IMG/VR virus record: IMGVR_UViG_3300035212_002019
Span: 18,063 to 82,062 of that record
DNA from: a virus
Length of the DNA stretch: 64,000 nucleotides
Direction: 5' to 3' (one strand)
Shown: positions 34,385 to 43,605 of the stretch, piece after piece
Numbering within the stretch: position 1 is the first letter of the stretch
Layout: each line of letters starts with the position of its first letter
Position numbers and translations under genes: made by a program
The notes under the pieces: model-generated
What the model saw: the letters and a program-made list of their open reading frames with translations, nothing else
What the model was told of the DNA's origin: nothing
Databases searched by the model: none

Positions 34385-34861
34385 ATGAGACATTTAAGAA
34401 AATTTGAAGAACTTGATTATTCTACATATATGAGTGCTGCTGATAAAATGGCTGGATATGGTCAAGTTAAGAAAGCAGAAGAAGTTAAATCACATGCTAA
34501 AAGCATGGCTATGATGCTTATCAAAAATATGGAGTTTGATATTTTAGTTGGTAATGTTAAAGAATTTCCAATGGCAAAATTTCATAGTGCTAGAATATTT
34601 AAATCAGGAACAGCTTGGACTCTTCAAGTTATGTTCGAATCTAATGGTGGTTATACACATAGTGTGATGTCCAAGGCTACACCTGAAGGTGAAATTAGTT
34701 GGCAAGAAGGTAATAAATTTATGAATAGAAAATCTACAATTAAGTTTAATCAACTTATTGAACAACTTTGTCTTTTTCAACCAGATTTTGTTGGATACTT
34801 AAAAGAGTATAGCTTAAATTCTGGTGATCTTAAATTAATACAAAGAACTTATTATTTATAA
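34385..34861 (+). CDS. Unknown protein with head-targeting-like N-terminus
   Basis: A 158-residue protein starting MRHLRKFEELDYSTY, one of the shared N-terminal peptides. After a helical segment (A-D-K-M-A-G-Y-G-Q-V-K-K-A-E-E-V) comes a beta-rich domain (T-A-W-T-L-Q-V-M-F-E-S-N-G-G-Y). No family is recognised. It is placed directly before the portal gene in the head region and has its own promoter and terminator. Confidence 0.55.
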   Translation: MRHLRKFEELDYSTYMSAADKMAGYGQVKKAEEVKSHAKSMAMMLIKNMEFDILVGNVKEFPMAKFHSARIFKSGTAWTLQVMFESNGGYTHSVMSKATPEGEISWQEGNKFMNRKSTIKFNQLIEQLCLFQPDFVGYLKEYSLNSGDLKLIQRTYYL

Positions 34862-34866
34862 TCTAT

Positions 34867-34894
34867 AAAAAACCTACTGACACCAGTGGGTTTT
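34867..34894 (+). terminator. Rho-independent terminator
   Basis: AAAACCTACTG and CAGTGGGTTTT pair around ACAC (one G-T wobble). Confidence 0.75.
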
Positions 34895-34917
34895 ACTCTT
34901 TTTGGAGGGACTTTGGA

Positions 34918-34933
34918 TTTTTAATATATAAAC
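34918..34933 (+). promoter_or_regulatory. Late-type promoter for portal
   Basis: TTTTTAATATATAAAC ends 17 bases before the ATG at 34951. Confidence 0.6.
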
Positions 34934-34950
34934 GAAATACTTATTAATAA

Positions 34951-36663
34951 ATGGCATCATATAATCAATTTAACGCAGGTTCAGGTCAAACAAATTTCGC
35001 CTACACCAACAGTGCTGTTGAGAATAAAGGACTTTTTAATAGAATTTTAAGAGGTTTATCATCTTATGGTATGAACTATGATGATATGATTGTTAGAAAC
35101 CAAGTTGGTATTGGTATTAACGAAGATCCATATGCGGCTAGAGGTAACTCAATGTATGACTTCTTCTCTCAAAGAGCCGTAGCTTCTGTCTTAAATAGAA
35201 AATCAATTCCTTACTTAGATAAAGCTTATGGTGATAAAAGAAGAATTTTAAGAGAATATTCAATTAAAGATGAAATTAGAGACTTTATTAGTTCATTAGC
35301 TGATGAAAGTATTGTTTATAATGATGAAAGAGATTTCTGTTCTCCTAAGCCTTTATCAAATGATTATTCACAAGAGATTAAAGATAAGTATCAAGAATAT
35401 TTTGAAAAGATTTATAATAAGTTTGGATTCTCTGATAGTATTACTGCCTGGAATATGATGAAAGACTTTTTAATTGATGGTTATTTAGCATTAGAAATTA
35501 TCTATGATGATAAGAAAAAGAATATTATTGGTTTTAACAGATTAAGACCAGATACTTTAGTTCCAGCATTTGAGCCATCTATTGGTCACTTATGGATTCA
35601 GTTTCCTGAAGATCCTCAATTGAGAAGAATCTTCTTAGATTCTCAGTTAGTTTATATTTCTTATTCATCTCAAAATGATTATTCAGAAACATCTTATGTA
35701 GAAGGTTTAATTAAACCATATAACCAATTAAAGATTCTTGAGCAAACAAGAGTAATGTTTAACATTATTAATGCTACAGTTTATCAAAAGTTTACTATTC
35801 CTATTAAAGGTTTATCAAGACAAAGAGCTGAAGAACAAATTGGTCAATTAATCAATGATTATTCAGAAGAAGTTGAATGGGATGATTCATTAGGTACATT
35901 AACTATCAATGGGGCTAAACACTTACCTTATAATAAACAAATTTGGTTCCCTGAAGGAGATGCTGGTACACCAGCTATGGAATTAGTTTCACCTGAAGGA
36001 CATAACTTAAATGAGTCGGATATGTTGACTTGGTTCTACAATGCCCTAAAAAGAGCTTCTAAGATTCCTTTCCAACGTTTTGATAAAGAAAATGGTGGTG
36101 GTAACTTAATCAATGACTCGGCTGATATGACGAGAGATGAGATTAAATTTTACAACTTTATTAATAGATTAAGAGCTAACTTCAAAGAACTTATTGTTAA
36201 GCCTTTGAAACTACAAATGTTAATTGAGTTTCCTGAGTTGAAAGAAGATGAGATTCTTATGAATCAAATTGATATTAACTTTAACTCAAATCAAGTATTT
36301 GAAGAATGGAAGAAATTAAATAACTTGGCTAAGAAAGCAGAAATATTTGGTACTTTAGTTGGAATTATGAATGGTGAAAAACCTTACTTCCACGTTGAGT
36401 ATTTAATTGATAATGTATTTAAATTGACACCAGAAGAAAAAGCTGAAAATCAAAAATACTGGGCTAAAGATGCTCTCGGTGTTGCTGGTGGTGGTGCGGC
36501 CGCTGGTGCTGAAGGTGGTGCTCCTGCTGAAGGTGCTCCTGCTGAAGGTGGTGAGGCTCCAGCTGAGGGTGGTGAAGCCGCTCCTGAGGCACAAGCCGCT
36601 CCTGAGGCACAAGCCGCTCCTGAAACTCCTCCTGCTGAAGGTGGTGGTGAATTTGAATTCTAA
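34951..36663 (+). CDS. 20: Portal protein (T4 gp20-like)
   Basis: A 570-residue portal subunit. The conserved central segment reads L-V-Y-I-S-Y-S-S-Q-N, then Y-V-E-G-L-I-K-P-Y-N-Q-L-K-I-L-E-Q-T-R, followed by P-I-K-G-L-S-R-Q-R-A-E-E-Q and L-P-Y-N-K-Q-I-W-F-P-E-G. That is the T4 gp20 order. T4 gp20 has 524 residues. The extra length is a disordered Ala/Glu/Gly/Pro tail (about 510-570, units such as G-G-A-P-A-E-G) coded by short repeats. Twelve copies form the ring through which terminase packages DNA. A late-type promoter and a terminator flank it. Confidence 0.88.
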   Translation: MASYNQFNAGSGQTNFAYTNSAVENKGLFNRILRGLSSYGMNYDDMIVRNQVGIGINEDPYAARGNSMYDFFSQRAVASVLNRKSIPYLDKAYGDKRRILREYSIKDEIRDFISSLADESIVYNDERDFCSPKPLSNDYSQEIKDKYQEYFEKIYNKFGFSDSITAWNMMKDFLIDGYLALEIIYDDKKKNIIGFNRLRPDTLVPAFEPSIGHLWIQFPEDPQLRRIFLDSQLVYISYSSQNDYSETSYVEGLIKPYNQLKILEQTRVMFNIINATVYQKFTIPIKGLSRQRAEEQIGQLINDYSEEVEWDDSLGTLTINGAKHLPYNKQIWFPEGDAGTPAMELVSPEGHNLNESDMLTWFYNALKRASKIPFQRFDKENGGGNLINDSADMTRDEIKFYNFINRLRANFKELIVKPLKLQMLIEFPELKEDEILMNQIDINFNSNQVFEEWKKLNNLAKKAEIFGTLVGIMNGEKPYFHVEYLIDNVFKLTPEEKAENQKYWAKDALGVAGGGAAAGAEGGAPAEGAPAEGGEAPAEGGEAAPEAQAAPEAQAAPETPPAEGGGEFEF

Positions 36664-36680
36664 AACTTATATAAAAAAAG

Positions 36681-36710
36681 AAAACCTCTCAAATTTGAGA
36701 GGTTTTTTTA
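36681..36710. terminator. Bidirectional terminator
   Basis: AAAACCTCTCAAA and TTTGAGAGGTTTT are contiguous and give a very tight stem, with T7 after it. Shared by the portal gene and the convergent RNase R operon. Confidence 0.85.
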
Positions 36711-37157
36711 TGCTGTCATTTTCGGATAAATAAAGTAGAAGGATTTAACTTGATTATCTACTATGTTTTGTTTGAGTTCTAGTTCAACTTCTGATTCAAT
36801 TAAGTCTCTAATAATTTTTCCCCATTCAGTGGTCATTGTTTTAATTGTTACTTCTAATTCTAAAACATTGTTACCTTTAAGTATGAATTTCATAAACTTT
36901 ATTGCTGATGATGCTTTTTTAAGAACATCGTAGTCATAAGCATCATCAACTATAACATTTACATACATAACACCGTGAGCGTGACCAGATATATCTAAAG
37001 TAAACTCAATTTTTTTATCTTCTAAAACAGAGTTTAATTTAATCTCTCTTTTATATTCAGACCAATTATTAAAATTAGATAATAATTTCTCGTATTGTTC
37101 CAAGGTATTATTATCTAATTCAATATTAAAAGACTTTGTTACACTCCACCCTTCCAT
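36708..37157 (-). CDS. Hypothetical protein downstream of RNase R
   Basis: A 149-residue protein; its ATG directly follows the RNase R stop. No family is recognised. It alternates strands and helices, with I-E-F-T-L-D-I-S-G-H-A-H-G-V-M-Y-V-N-V-I-V as the strongest beta segment. I checked it for SmpB features, because RNase R and tmRNA are both present, and found none. The tight coupling suggests a link with RNase R expression or simply shared transcription. Confidence 0.5.
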   Translation of the reverse strand: MEGWSVTKSFNIELDNNTLEQYEKLLSNFNNWSEYKREIKLNSVLEDKKIEFTLDISGHAHGVMYVNVIVDDAYDYDVLKKASSAIKFMKFILKGNNVLELEVTIKTMTTEWGKIIRDLIESEVELELKQNIVDNQVKSFYFIYPKMTA

Positions 37158-39038
37158 TTACAATATTGTAAAATCTATCTGTTTTCTTTCTAAGTCTACT
37201 GATTTAACTACAACTTTAAGAGAATCTCCTAATCTGATTTTTTCACCATTTTCGCTTGTTATTGTATAGTTAGCTGTATCAGCTGACCATTTTCCTTCAA
37301 GTGATTGGTATCTAACCATTCCTTCACATTTACTTTCAATCAATTCAACATACATGCCCCAATCAGTTACACCTGAAACGATACCATCAAATACTTTACC
37401 AATCTTATCTAAGAGATATTCAGCTTGTTTGTATTTAATTGAATCTCTTTGAGCTTTAGCAGCTACTAATTCTCTAGCAGAACACCATTTAGCTTGTTCT
37501 TCAATCTTACCAGGATTACCTTGAGTTTTCTTATCTAAGAAATCAAGTAATATTCTGTGTGTGATTAAATCTGGATATCTACGAATCGGTGAAGTAAAGT
37601 GAGAGTAGTGAGTAAATCCTAAACCATAGTGACCAATGTTCTTAATTGTGTAAGTTGCTTTAGACATACATCTAGTTACTAAAGTTTCAATCATATTTTC
37701 TTCAGGAGTATCTTTAATTTCTTTTAATAAAGAATTAAGTGATTTTTTAATTTCAGTTGAATCATCATATATCTCTATATCATATCCAAAAGTTTTACAA
37801 ACACCAACTAAAGCATTCAACTTCTCCATATTTGGAGTATCGTGAACTCTATAAACGTTTGCCCAACTAGCTTCTGATAAAGTTTTAGCAACTGACTTGT
37901 TAGCCAATAACATAAATTCTTCAATTAACTTGTTAGATTCTTTTTGTTCTTTGAAATAAACACCAATTGGTTTCTTATTATCTTCGGCTAATTTGAATTT
38001 AACTTCAATGCCTCCCATTTCAATAGAACCTTCTTTGATTCTTTTCTTTCTAATCTTTCTAGCTAAAGTATCAAGTAATCTAATTTCGGTTGAATAATCA
38101 CCTTCACTACCTTCAATTATTTCTTGGGCATCTTCATAAGCAAATCTTCTATCAGAGTGAATAACGGTTTTACCTTGCCAAGTATTTAAGATGTTACCAT
38201 CACCATCTAAAGTAAAGATAACAGAAAAAGCTAATCTATCTTCATGTGGTTTAAGTGAACATATACCATTACTTAAACGTTCTGGTAGCATTGGAACACA
38301 TCTATCAACTAAATATACTGATGTGGCTCTTTTGAAAGCCTCATCGTCTAATTTAGTTCCTGGTTTAACATAGTGACCTACGTCAGCAATGTGAACTCCT
38401 ATTTCAATTTTATTATCATTAATTATATTAACTGATAAAGCATCATCAAAATCTTTAGCATCAACTGGGTCAATAGTTAAAGTAGTAACACCTCTCATAT
38501 CTTTACGAGAAGAAATTTCCTTTTCAGTAATAACTTCAGGTACTAACATTGATTCGTTAATAACTTCTTGAGGAAATTCAACAGGTAGTCCATATTCGAA
38601 CATAATTGAATTCATCTCAGCATTGTTATCACCGGAATCTCCTAAAACTTTAATTATTTTTCCTTGTGGTGATTTTGTATCTTCCCACTTTATTAACTCG
38701 ATTACAACTTTTTGGTCGTGTTCGGCTTTTAATCCACCTTTAATATAAAAGTCTACTGGAATTTTATTACTATCAGGAACTACGAATATAGTTTTCTTCC
38801 CAATTTGTACTTTTCCAACAAACTCTGTTTTAAATCTTGAAATAACTTCAATAACTTTTCCTTCTAACTTTTTTTCAGCTTTGAATATCTGAACTTTTAC
38901 TTTATCTAAATGTAATGAGTTAGTCGTGTTTTTCTTGTAAATGAAGATTTCTTTATCTTCTACTAATAAGGACGCGTTACCACTTGTTGAGAATTCAATC
39001 TGTCCTTCGTAAACATCCCCTTCTTTTAATTCTATCAT
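37158..39038 (-). CDS. rnr: RNase R (RNB-family 3'-5' exoribonuclease)
   Basis: A 626-residue enzyme. N-terminal cold-shock/OB-like segments (1-150) are followed by the RNB catalytic domain: T-L-T-I-D-P-V-D-A-K-D-F-D-D-A-L-S-V (four Asp at about 188-199), G-V-H-I-A-D-V-G-H-Y-V, Y-L-V-D-R-C-V-P-M-L-P, and H-F-T-S-P-I-R-R-Y-P-D-L-I-T-H-R. An S1 domain closes the protein (F-D-G-I-V-S-G-V-T-D-W-G-M-Y-V-E-L, about 548-626). It lacks the long basic tail of E. coli RNase R (813 residues). RNase R degrades structured RNA and, with tmRNA-SmpB, removes nonstop mRNA. It is in an operon with a zinc-finger gene upstream and a hypothetical gene downstream. Confidence 0.92.
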   Translation of the reverse strand: MIELKEGDVYEGQIEFSTSGNASLLVEDKEIFIYKKNTTNSLHLDKVKVQIFKAEKKLEGKVIEVISRFKTEFVGKVQIGKKTIFVVPDSNKIPVDFYIKGGLKAEHDQKVVIELIKWEDTKSPQGKIIKVLGDSGDNNAEMNSIMFEYGLPVEFPQEVINESMLVPEVITEKEISSRKDMRGVTTLTIDPVDAKDFDDALSVNIINDNKIEIGVHIADVGHYVKPGTKLDDEAFKRATSVYLVDRCVPMLPERLSNGICSLKPHEDRLAFSVIFTLDGDGNILNTWQGKTVIHSDRRFAYEDAQEIIEGSEGDYSTEIRLLDTLARKIRKKRIKEGSIEMGGIEVKFKLAEDNKKPIGVYFKEQKESNKLIEEFMLLANKSVAKTLSEASWANVYRVHDTPNMEKLNALVGVCKTFGYDIEIYDDSTEIKKSLNSLLKEIKDTPEENMIETLVTRCMSKATYTIKNIGHYGLGFTHYSHFTSPIRRYPDLITHRILLDFLDKKTQGNPGKIEEQAKWCSARELVAAKAQRDSIKYKQAEYLLDKIGKVFDGIVSGVTDWGMYVELIESKCEGMVRYQSLEGKWSADTANYTITSENGEKIRLGDSLKVVVKSVDLERKQIDFTIL

Positions 39039-39051
39039 ATAGGTATTCTAT

Positions 39052-39447
39052 TTAAGAAACCTCATTTTGTTTATCTCTTTTTGATATATTATCTACACCA
39101 TACTTCTCTATAAGCGTATTTTTCATTTTACTAAGAACTTTTTTATTCTGTATTGGATAGTCAACTCCAAAGTTTTTTCTTAATGTTTCTTTTCTTTTTG
39201 ATTCAGAACATTTTCTACAATAATATTCTCCAAAGTTGTTATCATATTTAACATAGTTTTTGAATATTACTTCTTTTTCGATTCCACAACCGTCACACTT
39301 ACATTTTATTTTATAATGTGATCCTTTTGACATTAATTCAATTGGTATTTTAATAATCTCTCCAATTGCTACATCATATCCTAAATCATCATAGTACTGA
39401 TAATTCGACTCATTAATTTTTATCTCTATCTCTCTTGTAAGGATCAT
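39052..39447 (-). CDS. Zinc-finger, homing-endonuclease-like DNA-binding protein
   Basis: A 131-residue protein. It has K-I-K-C-K-C-D-G-C-G and Y-Y-C-R-K-C-S-E (a four-Cys finger), followed by R-K-N-F-G-V-D-Y-P-I-Q-N-K-K-V and K-Y-G-V-D-N-I-S-K. These paired x-Y/F-G-V-D motifs are repeats common in phage homing-endonuclease-associated proteins. No nuclease active site is seen. It lies 13 bases before RNase R on the same strand. Confidence 0.6.
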   Translation of the reverse strand: MILTREIEIKINESNYQYYDDLGYDVAIGEIIKIPIELMSKGSHYKIKCKCDGCGIEKEVIFKNYVKYDNNFGEYYCRKCSESKRKETLRKNFGVDYPIQNKKVLSKMKNTLIEKYGVDNISKRDKQNEVS

Positions 39448-39580
39448 AAAAAACCGCTCAATTTCTTTTATTTATTAAAAATCACTTCTCTCCTCCATGG
39501 TTTTATACATGTTAAACCCAGCCTGAAACCTATCACTACTATAAAAAATCCACGTTGAAAAAAAGACGGTTTCTTACTGA

Positions 39581-39600
39581 TTATATATACTCTATATTTT
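39581..39600 (+). promoter_or_regulatory. Late-type promoter for the prohead protease
   Basis: TTATATATACTCTATATTTT ends 18 bases before the ATG at 39619. An AAAATCCACGTTGAA element lies about 35 bases upstream of it. Confidence 0.6.
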
Positions 39601-39618
39601 AAAAAATAATAAACTTAA

Positions 39619-41742
39619 ATGAAACCAGTATTAATTATAGAAAATTCACAAAACTCTCTTATTAGAGAGAACAATGGTTCAACTAAGAAGGATTACATTC
39701 TAGGTGGTACGTTCACAGAGTTCGGTGTTAAAAACCGTAATGAAAGAATTTATACTGCTGATAAATTTCTTCCAGCTTTAAATGAATTAAATGAAAGAAT
39801 GAGCAGTTTAGGCGTTGTTTACGGTGAGTTTGATCACCCAGATGTTTTTGACACATCTCTTTCAAGAGCATCACACATTATCACAAAAGCTAATTATGTA
39901 AAAGAATCAAATTTAGTTAATGGTGAAATTAGATTACTAAACACTTATTGGGGTAAAGAAGCAAAGGCATTAGTTGATGACGGATGTCCTGTTTTCGTTT
40001 CTTCAAGAGCCGCTGGTATCACTGAATCAGATGGTACTGTTTCATTGAAAAAATTATTTACATATGATATCGTTGCTGATCCAGGTTTTGCTTCTGCTAA
40101 AATGTCGGTTAAGAATATCAACGAATCATTAGGATATAATGAAAACTCTAACTTTAGGATATATGAAATGTCCGATGAGTCCAAAATAAATCAACTATTT
40201 GATATGAACAAAAATGAATTTGTTACAAAGCAACAATTAACTGAATATTCTCAGTATTTAGTTAAAGAACTAGCTTCTACAAAGAAAGAAGTTAAAGGTG
40301 CTCTTACTAAAGGTAATTTATCTCCAAAGAAAATGGAGCAACTTTTAGAGTACTATGAAGAGTTAAATTCTACTAATTCTCAAGTTGTTAAATATTTAGA
40401 TTATTTGGCTGAAAAAGTTCAAATTATGGTTAATGAAAACAAGTCGTTAAAGGAAACTACTGACAAACTTATTAAACATAATGACTATTTAGCTGAAAAT
40501 TTAGAAAAAGCTGTTAACTACTCTGAATACTTAGCTGAAAACTTAGACAAAAATATTGAGTATTCTGAATACTTAGCTGAAAATCTTGATAAGAACATTT
40601 CTTATTCAGAATATATCGCTGAAAATCTTGATAAGAACATTTCTTATTCTGAATACTTAGCTGAAAACTTAGACAAAAATATTGAGTACTCTGAGTACTT
40701 AGCTGAAAATCTTGATAAGAATATTGCTTATTCAGAATATATCGCTGAAAACTTAGACAAAAATATTTCTTACGCAGAATATATTGCTGAGCACGTTGAT
40801 AATTCAATTGCTTATTCTGAATACTTAGCTGAACACGTTGAAGGTAACATCGCTTACTCTGAATACATTGCTGAACATTTAGATGATAATATTGCTTACT
40901 CTGAATACATTGCTGAAAATCTTGATAAATCAATTAACTACCAAGGTTTAATCGTTGAAAAATTAAATTCAAGAAAATTAAATGAATCAATGAGTGAAGA
41001 AGAAGAAGCTTTCCCATCATTACAAGCGGCAGGTTTTGAAAATACTCAAGAAGATGAGAATGAAGAAGAAGAAAATGAAGAAGAAGCATACAATGGTATT
41101 GCTTCAGCTCATGAAGAAGAAGCATATAATAAAGAAGAAGAAGATGAAGACTGTGGTCCATCTGCTACTGAAGAAGAAAATAATGATGAAGAAGCTCATG
41201 ATTACAAAGTAACTGGTAACAGTGATTCTGAATTATCTGAGTCAATCAACAAATTAATAGAAGAAGCTAAAAAACGTAAAGTTTCTGAATCAACTGACTT
41301 GAATTTCTTAAAATTCTTAAACAAGTCACAAGTAGATAGTTACTACGCTTTGTCTGATGAAGACCAAGAGGCTGTTAAATTTCACATAAACGAAAGAAAT
41401 TACTTCACATCTAAAGATGTGTTAAGCCTAATCGCAGAAGCGCTATCATCAAAGAATGAATCTCTTGAAGAAAGAGTAATCAGATTAATGCCTGAAAACA
41501 CTAAGGCTATCTGGAGTCAAATGAATGAATCTGCTAAAAAATCTATCTTATCACAAGCTAGACTTTACCCAGCTGAAGTTTTAATGACTGAATCACAAGT
41601 TGAGCATTTCTGGTTAACTAGAAAGCTTAAAACAAACGAGTCTGTAACTAAAAAGTTAGTAGCTCATGAAAGTTTAATACAAGAAGATAAACTTTCTGAT
41701 AATGACGTTACTGCGATTATGGAAAGATTCAAAAACATTTAA
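39619..41742 (+). CDS. 21: Prohead protease fused to a repeat-rich scaffold-like region (T4 gp21 + gp22-like)
   Basis: A 707-residue protein. Residues 1-170 are a gp21-type serine protease: Y-G-E-F-D-H-P (H73), V-F-V-S-S-R-A-A-G (S128/S129), F-T-Y-D-I-V-A-D-P-G-F (D150 region). Residues 200-286 are helical. Residues 287-440 contain eleven 14-residue repeats of YSEYLAENLDKNIE type, each with an L-A-E or I-A-E. An acidic region (455-520) and a helical C-terminal domain follow. T4 keeps gp21 and the gp22 scaffold separate. Here one polypeptide seems to join them. It precedes the capsid gene in the T4 order. Confidence 0.8.
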   Translation: MKPVLIIENSQNSLIRENNGSTKKDYILGGTFTEFGVKNRNERIYTADKFLPALNELNERMSSLGVVYGEFDHPDVFDTSLSRASHIITKANYVKESNLVNGEIRLLNTYWGKEAKALVDDGCPVFVSSRAAGITESDGTVSLKKLFTYDIVADPGFASAKMSVKNINESLGYNENSNFRIYEMSDESKINQLFDMNKNEFVTKQQLTEYSQYLVKELASTKKEVKGALTKGNLSPKKMEQLLEYYEELNSTNSQVVKYLDYLAEKVQIMVNENKSLKETTDKLIKHNDYLAENLEKAVNYSEYLAENLDKNIEYSEYLAENLDKNISYSEYIAENLDKNISYSEYLAENLDKNIEYSEYLAENLDKNIAYSEYIAENLDKNISYAEYIAEHVDNSIAYSEYLAEHVEGNIAYSEYIAEHLDDNIAYSEYIAENLDKSINYQGLIVEKLNSRKLNESMSEEEEAFPSLQAAGFENTQEDENEEEENEEEAYNGIASAHEEEAYNKEEEDEDCGPSATEEENNDEEAHDYKVTGNSDSELSESINKLIEEAKKRKVSESTDLNFLKFLNKSQVDSYYALSDEDQEAVKFHINERNYFTSKDVLSLIAEALSSKNESLEERVIRLMPENTKAIWSQMNESAKKSILSQARLYPAEVLMTESQVEHFWLTRKLKTNESVTKKLVAHESLIQEDKLSDNDVTAIMERFKNI
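40477..40938 (+). repeat. 42-bp coding repeat, 11 copies, in the protease-scaffold gene
   Basis: Eleven consecutive 14-codon units (consensus YSEYLAENLDKNIE) with wobble differences between copies, so selection is on the protein. A degenerate twelfth copy follows (YQGLIVEKLNS). Some neighbouring copies are nearly identical at DNA level, which indicates recent duplication. Confidence 0.9.
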
Positions 41743-41784
41743 TCTATAAAAAATCCACACTTGAAATTATTGAAATTTTGAAGG

Positions 41785-41800
41785 ATAATATATAGATAAA
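41785..41800 (+). promoter_or_regulatory. Late-type promoter for major capsid
   Basis: ATAATATATAGATAAA ends 23 bases before the ATG at 41824. An AAAAATCCACACTTGAAA element lies about 35 bases upstream, as at 39546. Confidence 0.6.
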
Positions 41801-41823
41801 CACAAAAAAAAATTAAAAAAATT

Positions 41824-43539
41824 ATGTCACACATTAGAATAGACAAATCAAAAGCAGTTAAGAAATGGGCTCCAGTTTTGGAAAACATGGGTGTAACTGA
41901 AGATAGAGTAGAATGGATGTCAGAAATGGCTGAGTATCACTCAATCAATGAGAATGCGTATGTAAACGCATCAAACGTAGCAGGTATGGGAGCTGTATTG
42001 AATCCAGTTGTTGGTTCATTAGCTGGTAATCCTGGTAACTACTCAAATGCTTACGGTAACGTAGCAGGTTCTGGAGACGTAGGTCAAAACTTACTTCCAG
42101 TAGCTATGAAAATTGCTGCTCAAACAATCGGTTTAGACTTAGTAGCTGTTAAACCAACTCCAGGTCCAAAAATCGATTTATTATACATCGATTTCCAATA
42201 CGATGATGTTAATAACTTAACAGATGGTTATGAAAAGCCACAAGTTTTCAAATTATATGCTAGTAACATTACTGACATCAATGCTGTTATTGCTGCTGAC
42301 GTTGCTGGTACAGATAGAAATGGTTATACTTTAGCTCCGTTACAACAAACAACTGGTGGATTACAAGGTGGTAGATTATTCTACGGTATCACTGCTTCAT
42401 CAGCATTTGTAAGTAACACTTTACCAGCATCTAAAACAAATGTAGTTGAATTCTTAGGTTTCTCTCGTATCGATGGTTACCCAATGTTCAGAGTATTCAG
42501 ACAAGCAAATACATCAGGTAACATTTCTGTTCCTCATACATTTGTTGCTGCTGACAACACATTTGCTGCTACAGGTAGTATGCTTTCTCAAATTTTAGGT
42601 TTAGCTGGTTTAGTTCCTAACGCAGGAACAAAAGAAGTTCAATTGATCTCTGCTTTAGAAGATCATATCCCAGGATTCACATCTAACTGGACTGCTGCTT
42701 CAGGTGGTGCTTTAGGTAACTATCCAATGGATCGTGCTTCTGATGATAACAGTTATGCTGGTGTTATCGGACCAAAAATCTCTTCTAAAACTGTAGCAGT
42801 TGGTACTATTGAAGTATCTTCAGCTCTTAGAAGAACTGAAATCGAAGATATCAAAGCTAACACAGGTATGGATATCGTTCAAAAAATGGAGTCTATCCTT
42901 GTTAACGAATTGTCTCAAACAATTTCTAAACAAATCGTTGCTAAAATCTTCGAAATGGGTGCTCTTAATGCTGTTAATGCTCCTGCTGCTCCAGCTGGTT
43001 CTGCTAACAGTGGAGGTACTATCTTCGATTTGAACACTGCTTATGCTGCTACTACTTATGTTGGTGGTGAAACTACTCACGCTGTTCAACGTAAGTTAAT
43101 CACTAAGATTGCTCACGCTTCTAACTACATTGCTACTGAAGGTCGTGTAGGTCCTGCTCAATACCTTATCACAAACGGAGGTCTTGCTGCTGCTTTACAA
43201 GATATCGCTGGTTACACAATTAACCCAGTTAAATCTAAATTAAACGGACAAGGTCAATTATACCCTGTAGGTTCAATCGGAGACATCTCTATCTATGTAG
43301 ATCCATATATGAGATATAACGATAACAGAATCGTATTAGGTCGTAAGAACAACCCTGACCAACCAGGTATCATTTTCGTACCTTACTTAATGGCTCAGTC
43401 TATCTCAGTTATCTCTGAAGCTACATTCGCTCCAAGAATGTTGTTACGTTCAAGATATGCTGTAACTGAAGTTGGTTGGTTCCCACAAAAACAATACATG
43501 ACTATTACAGTTACTGACGCTGCTCAGTTATTAAACTAA
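41824..43539 (+). CDS. 23: Major capsid protein (T4 gp23-like)
   Basis: A 571-residue HK97-fold capsid protein. N-terminal residues 1-43 (to Y-H-S-I-N-E-N) look like the cleaved propeptide; I-N-E fits the T4 protease rule (I/L)-x-E. Then come N-L-L-P-V-A-M-K-I-A-A-Q-T-I-G-L-D-L-V (cf. gp23), the spine-helix segment I-K-A-N-T-G-M-D-I-V-Q-K-M-E-S-I-L, and the P-domain motif E-G-R-V-G-P-A-Q-Y-L-I-T-N. T4 gp23 has 521 residues. Codon use is richer in C-ending codons than most genes here, as expected of a very highly expressed protein. Confidence 0.9.
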   Translation: MSHIRIDKSKAVKKWAPVLENMGVTEDRVEWMSEMAEYHSINENAYVNASNVAGMGAVLNPVVGSLAGNPGNYSNAYGNVAGSGDVGQNLLPVAMKIAAQTIGLDLVAVKPTPGPKIDLLYIDFQYDDVNNLTDGYEKPQVFKLYASNITDINAVIAADVAGTDRNGYTLAPLQQTTGGLQGGRLFYGITASSAFVSNTLPASKTNVVEFLGFSRIDGYPMFRVFRQANTSGNISVPHTFVAADNTFAATGSMLSQILGLAGLVPNAGTKEVQLISALEDHIPGFTSNWTAASGGALGNYPMDRASDDNSYAGVIGPKISSKTVAVGTIEVSSALRRTEIEDIKANTGMDIVQKMESILVNELSQTISKQIVAKIFEMGALNAVNAPAAPAGSANSGGTIFDLNTAYAATTYVGGETTHAVQRKLITKIAHASNYIATEGRVGPAQYLITNGGLAAALQDIAGYTINPVKSKLNGQGQLYPVGSIGDISIYVDPYMRYNDNRIVLGRKNNPDQPGIIFVPYLMAQSISVISEATFAPRMLLRSRYAVTEVGWFPQKQYMTITVTDAAQLLN

Positions 43540-43560
43540 TAGTAATATTGGAAATATTGA

Positions 43561-43587
43561 AAAAAGACCCTTTATGGGTCTTTTTTC
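43561..43587 (+). terminator. Terminator after capsid gene
   Basis: AAAAAGACCC and GGGTCTTTTT pair around TTTAT, followed by more T. Confidence 0.85.
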
Positions 43588-43605
43588 TTTTTAAACAATT
43601 TCTAA

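Noticed and set aside
36708-37157. smpB candidate next to RNase R
   Set aside because: The protein lacks the SmpB core motifs and basic C-terminal tail. No other gene in the window looks like SmpB.
39448-39580. Small gene in the gap before the prohead protease
   Set aside because: No open frame with a credible start. The gap holds an AAAATCCAC element and the late promoter but nothing else I can identify.
40477-40938. Regular 42-bp repeats as a CRISPR array
   Set aside because: The repeats are contiguous without spacers, stay in frame with the protease-scaffold protein and vary at wobble positions, so they are coding.
40514-41161. Minus-strand open frames opposite the protease-scaffold repeats
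   Set aside because: Their repetitive Gln/Tyr/Cys- or His/Leu-rich composition comes from the coding repeat and acidic tract on the other strand.
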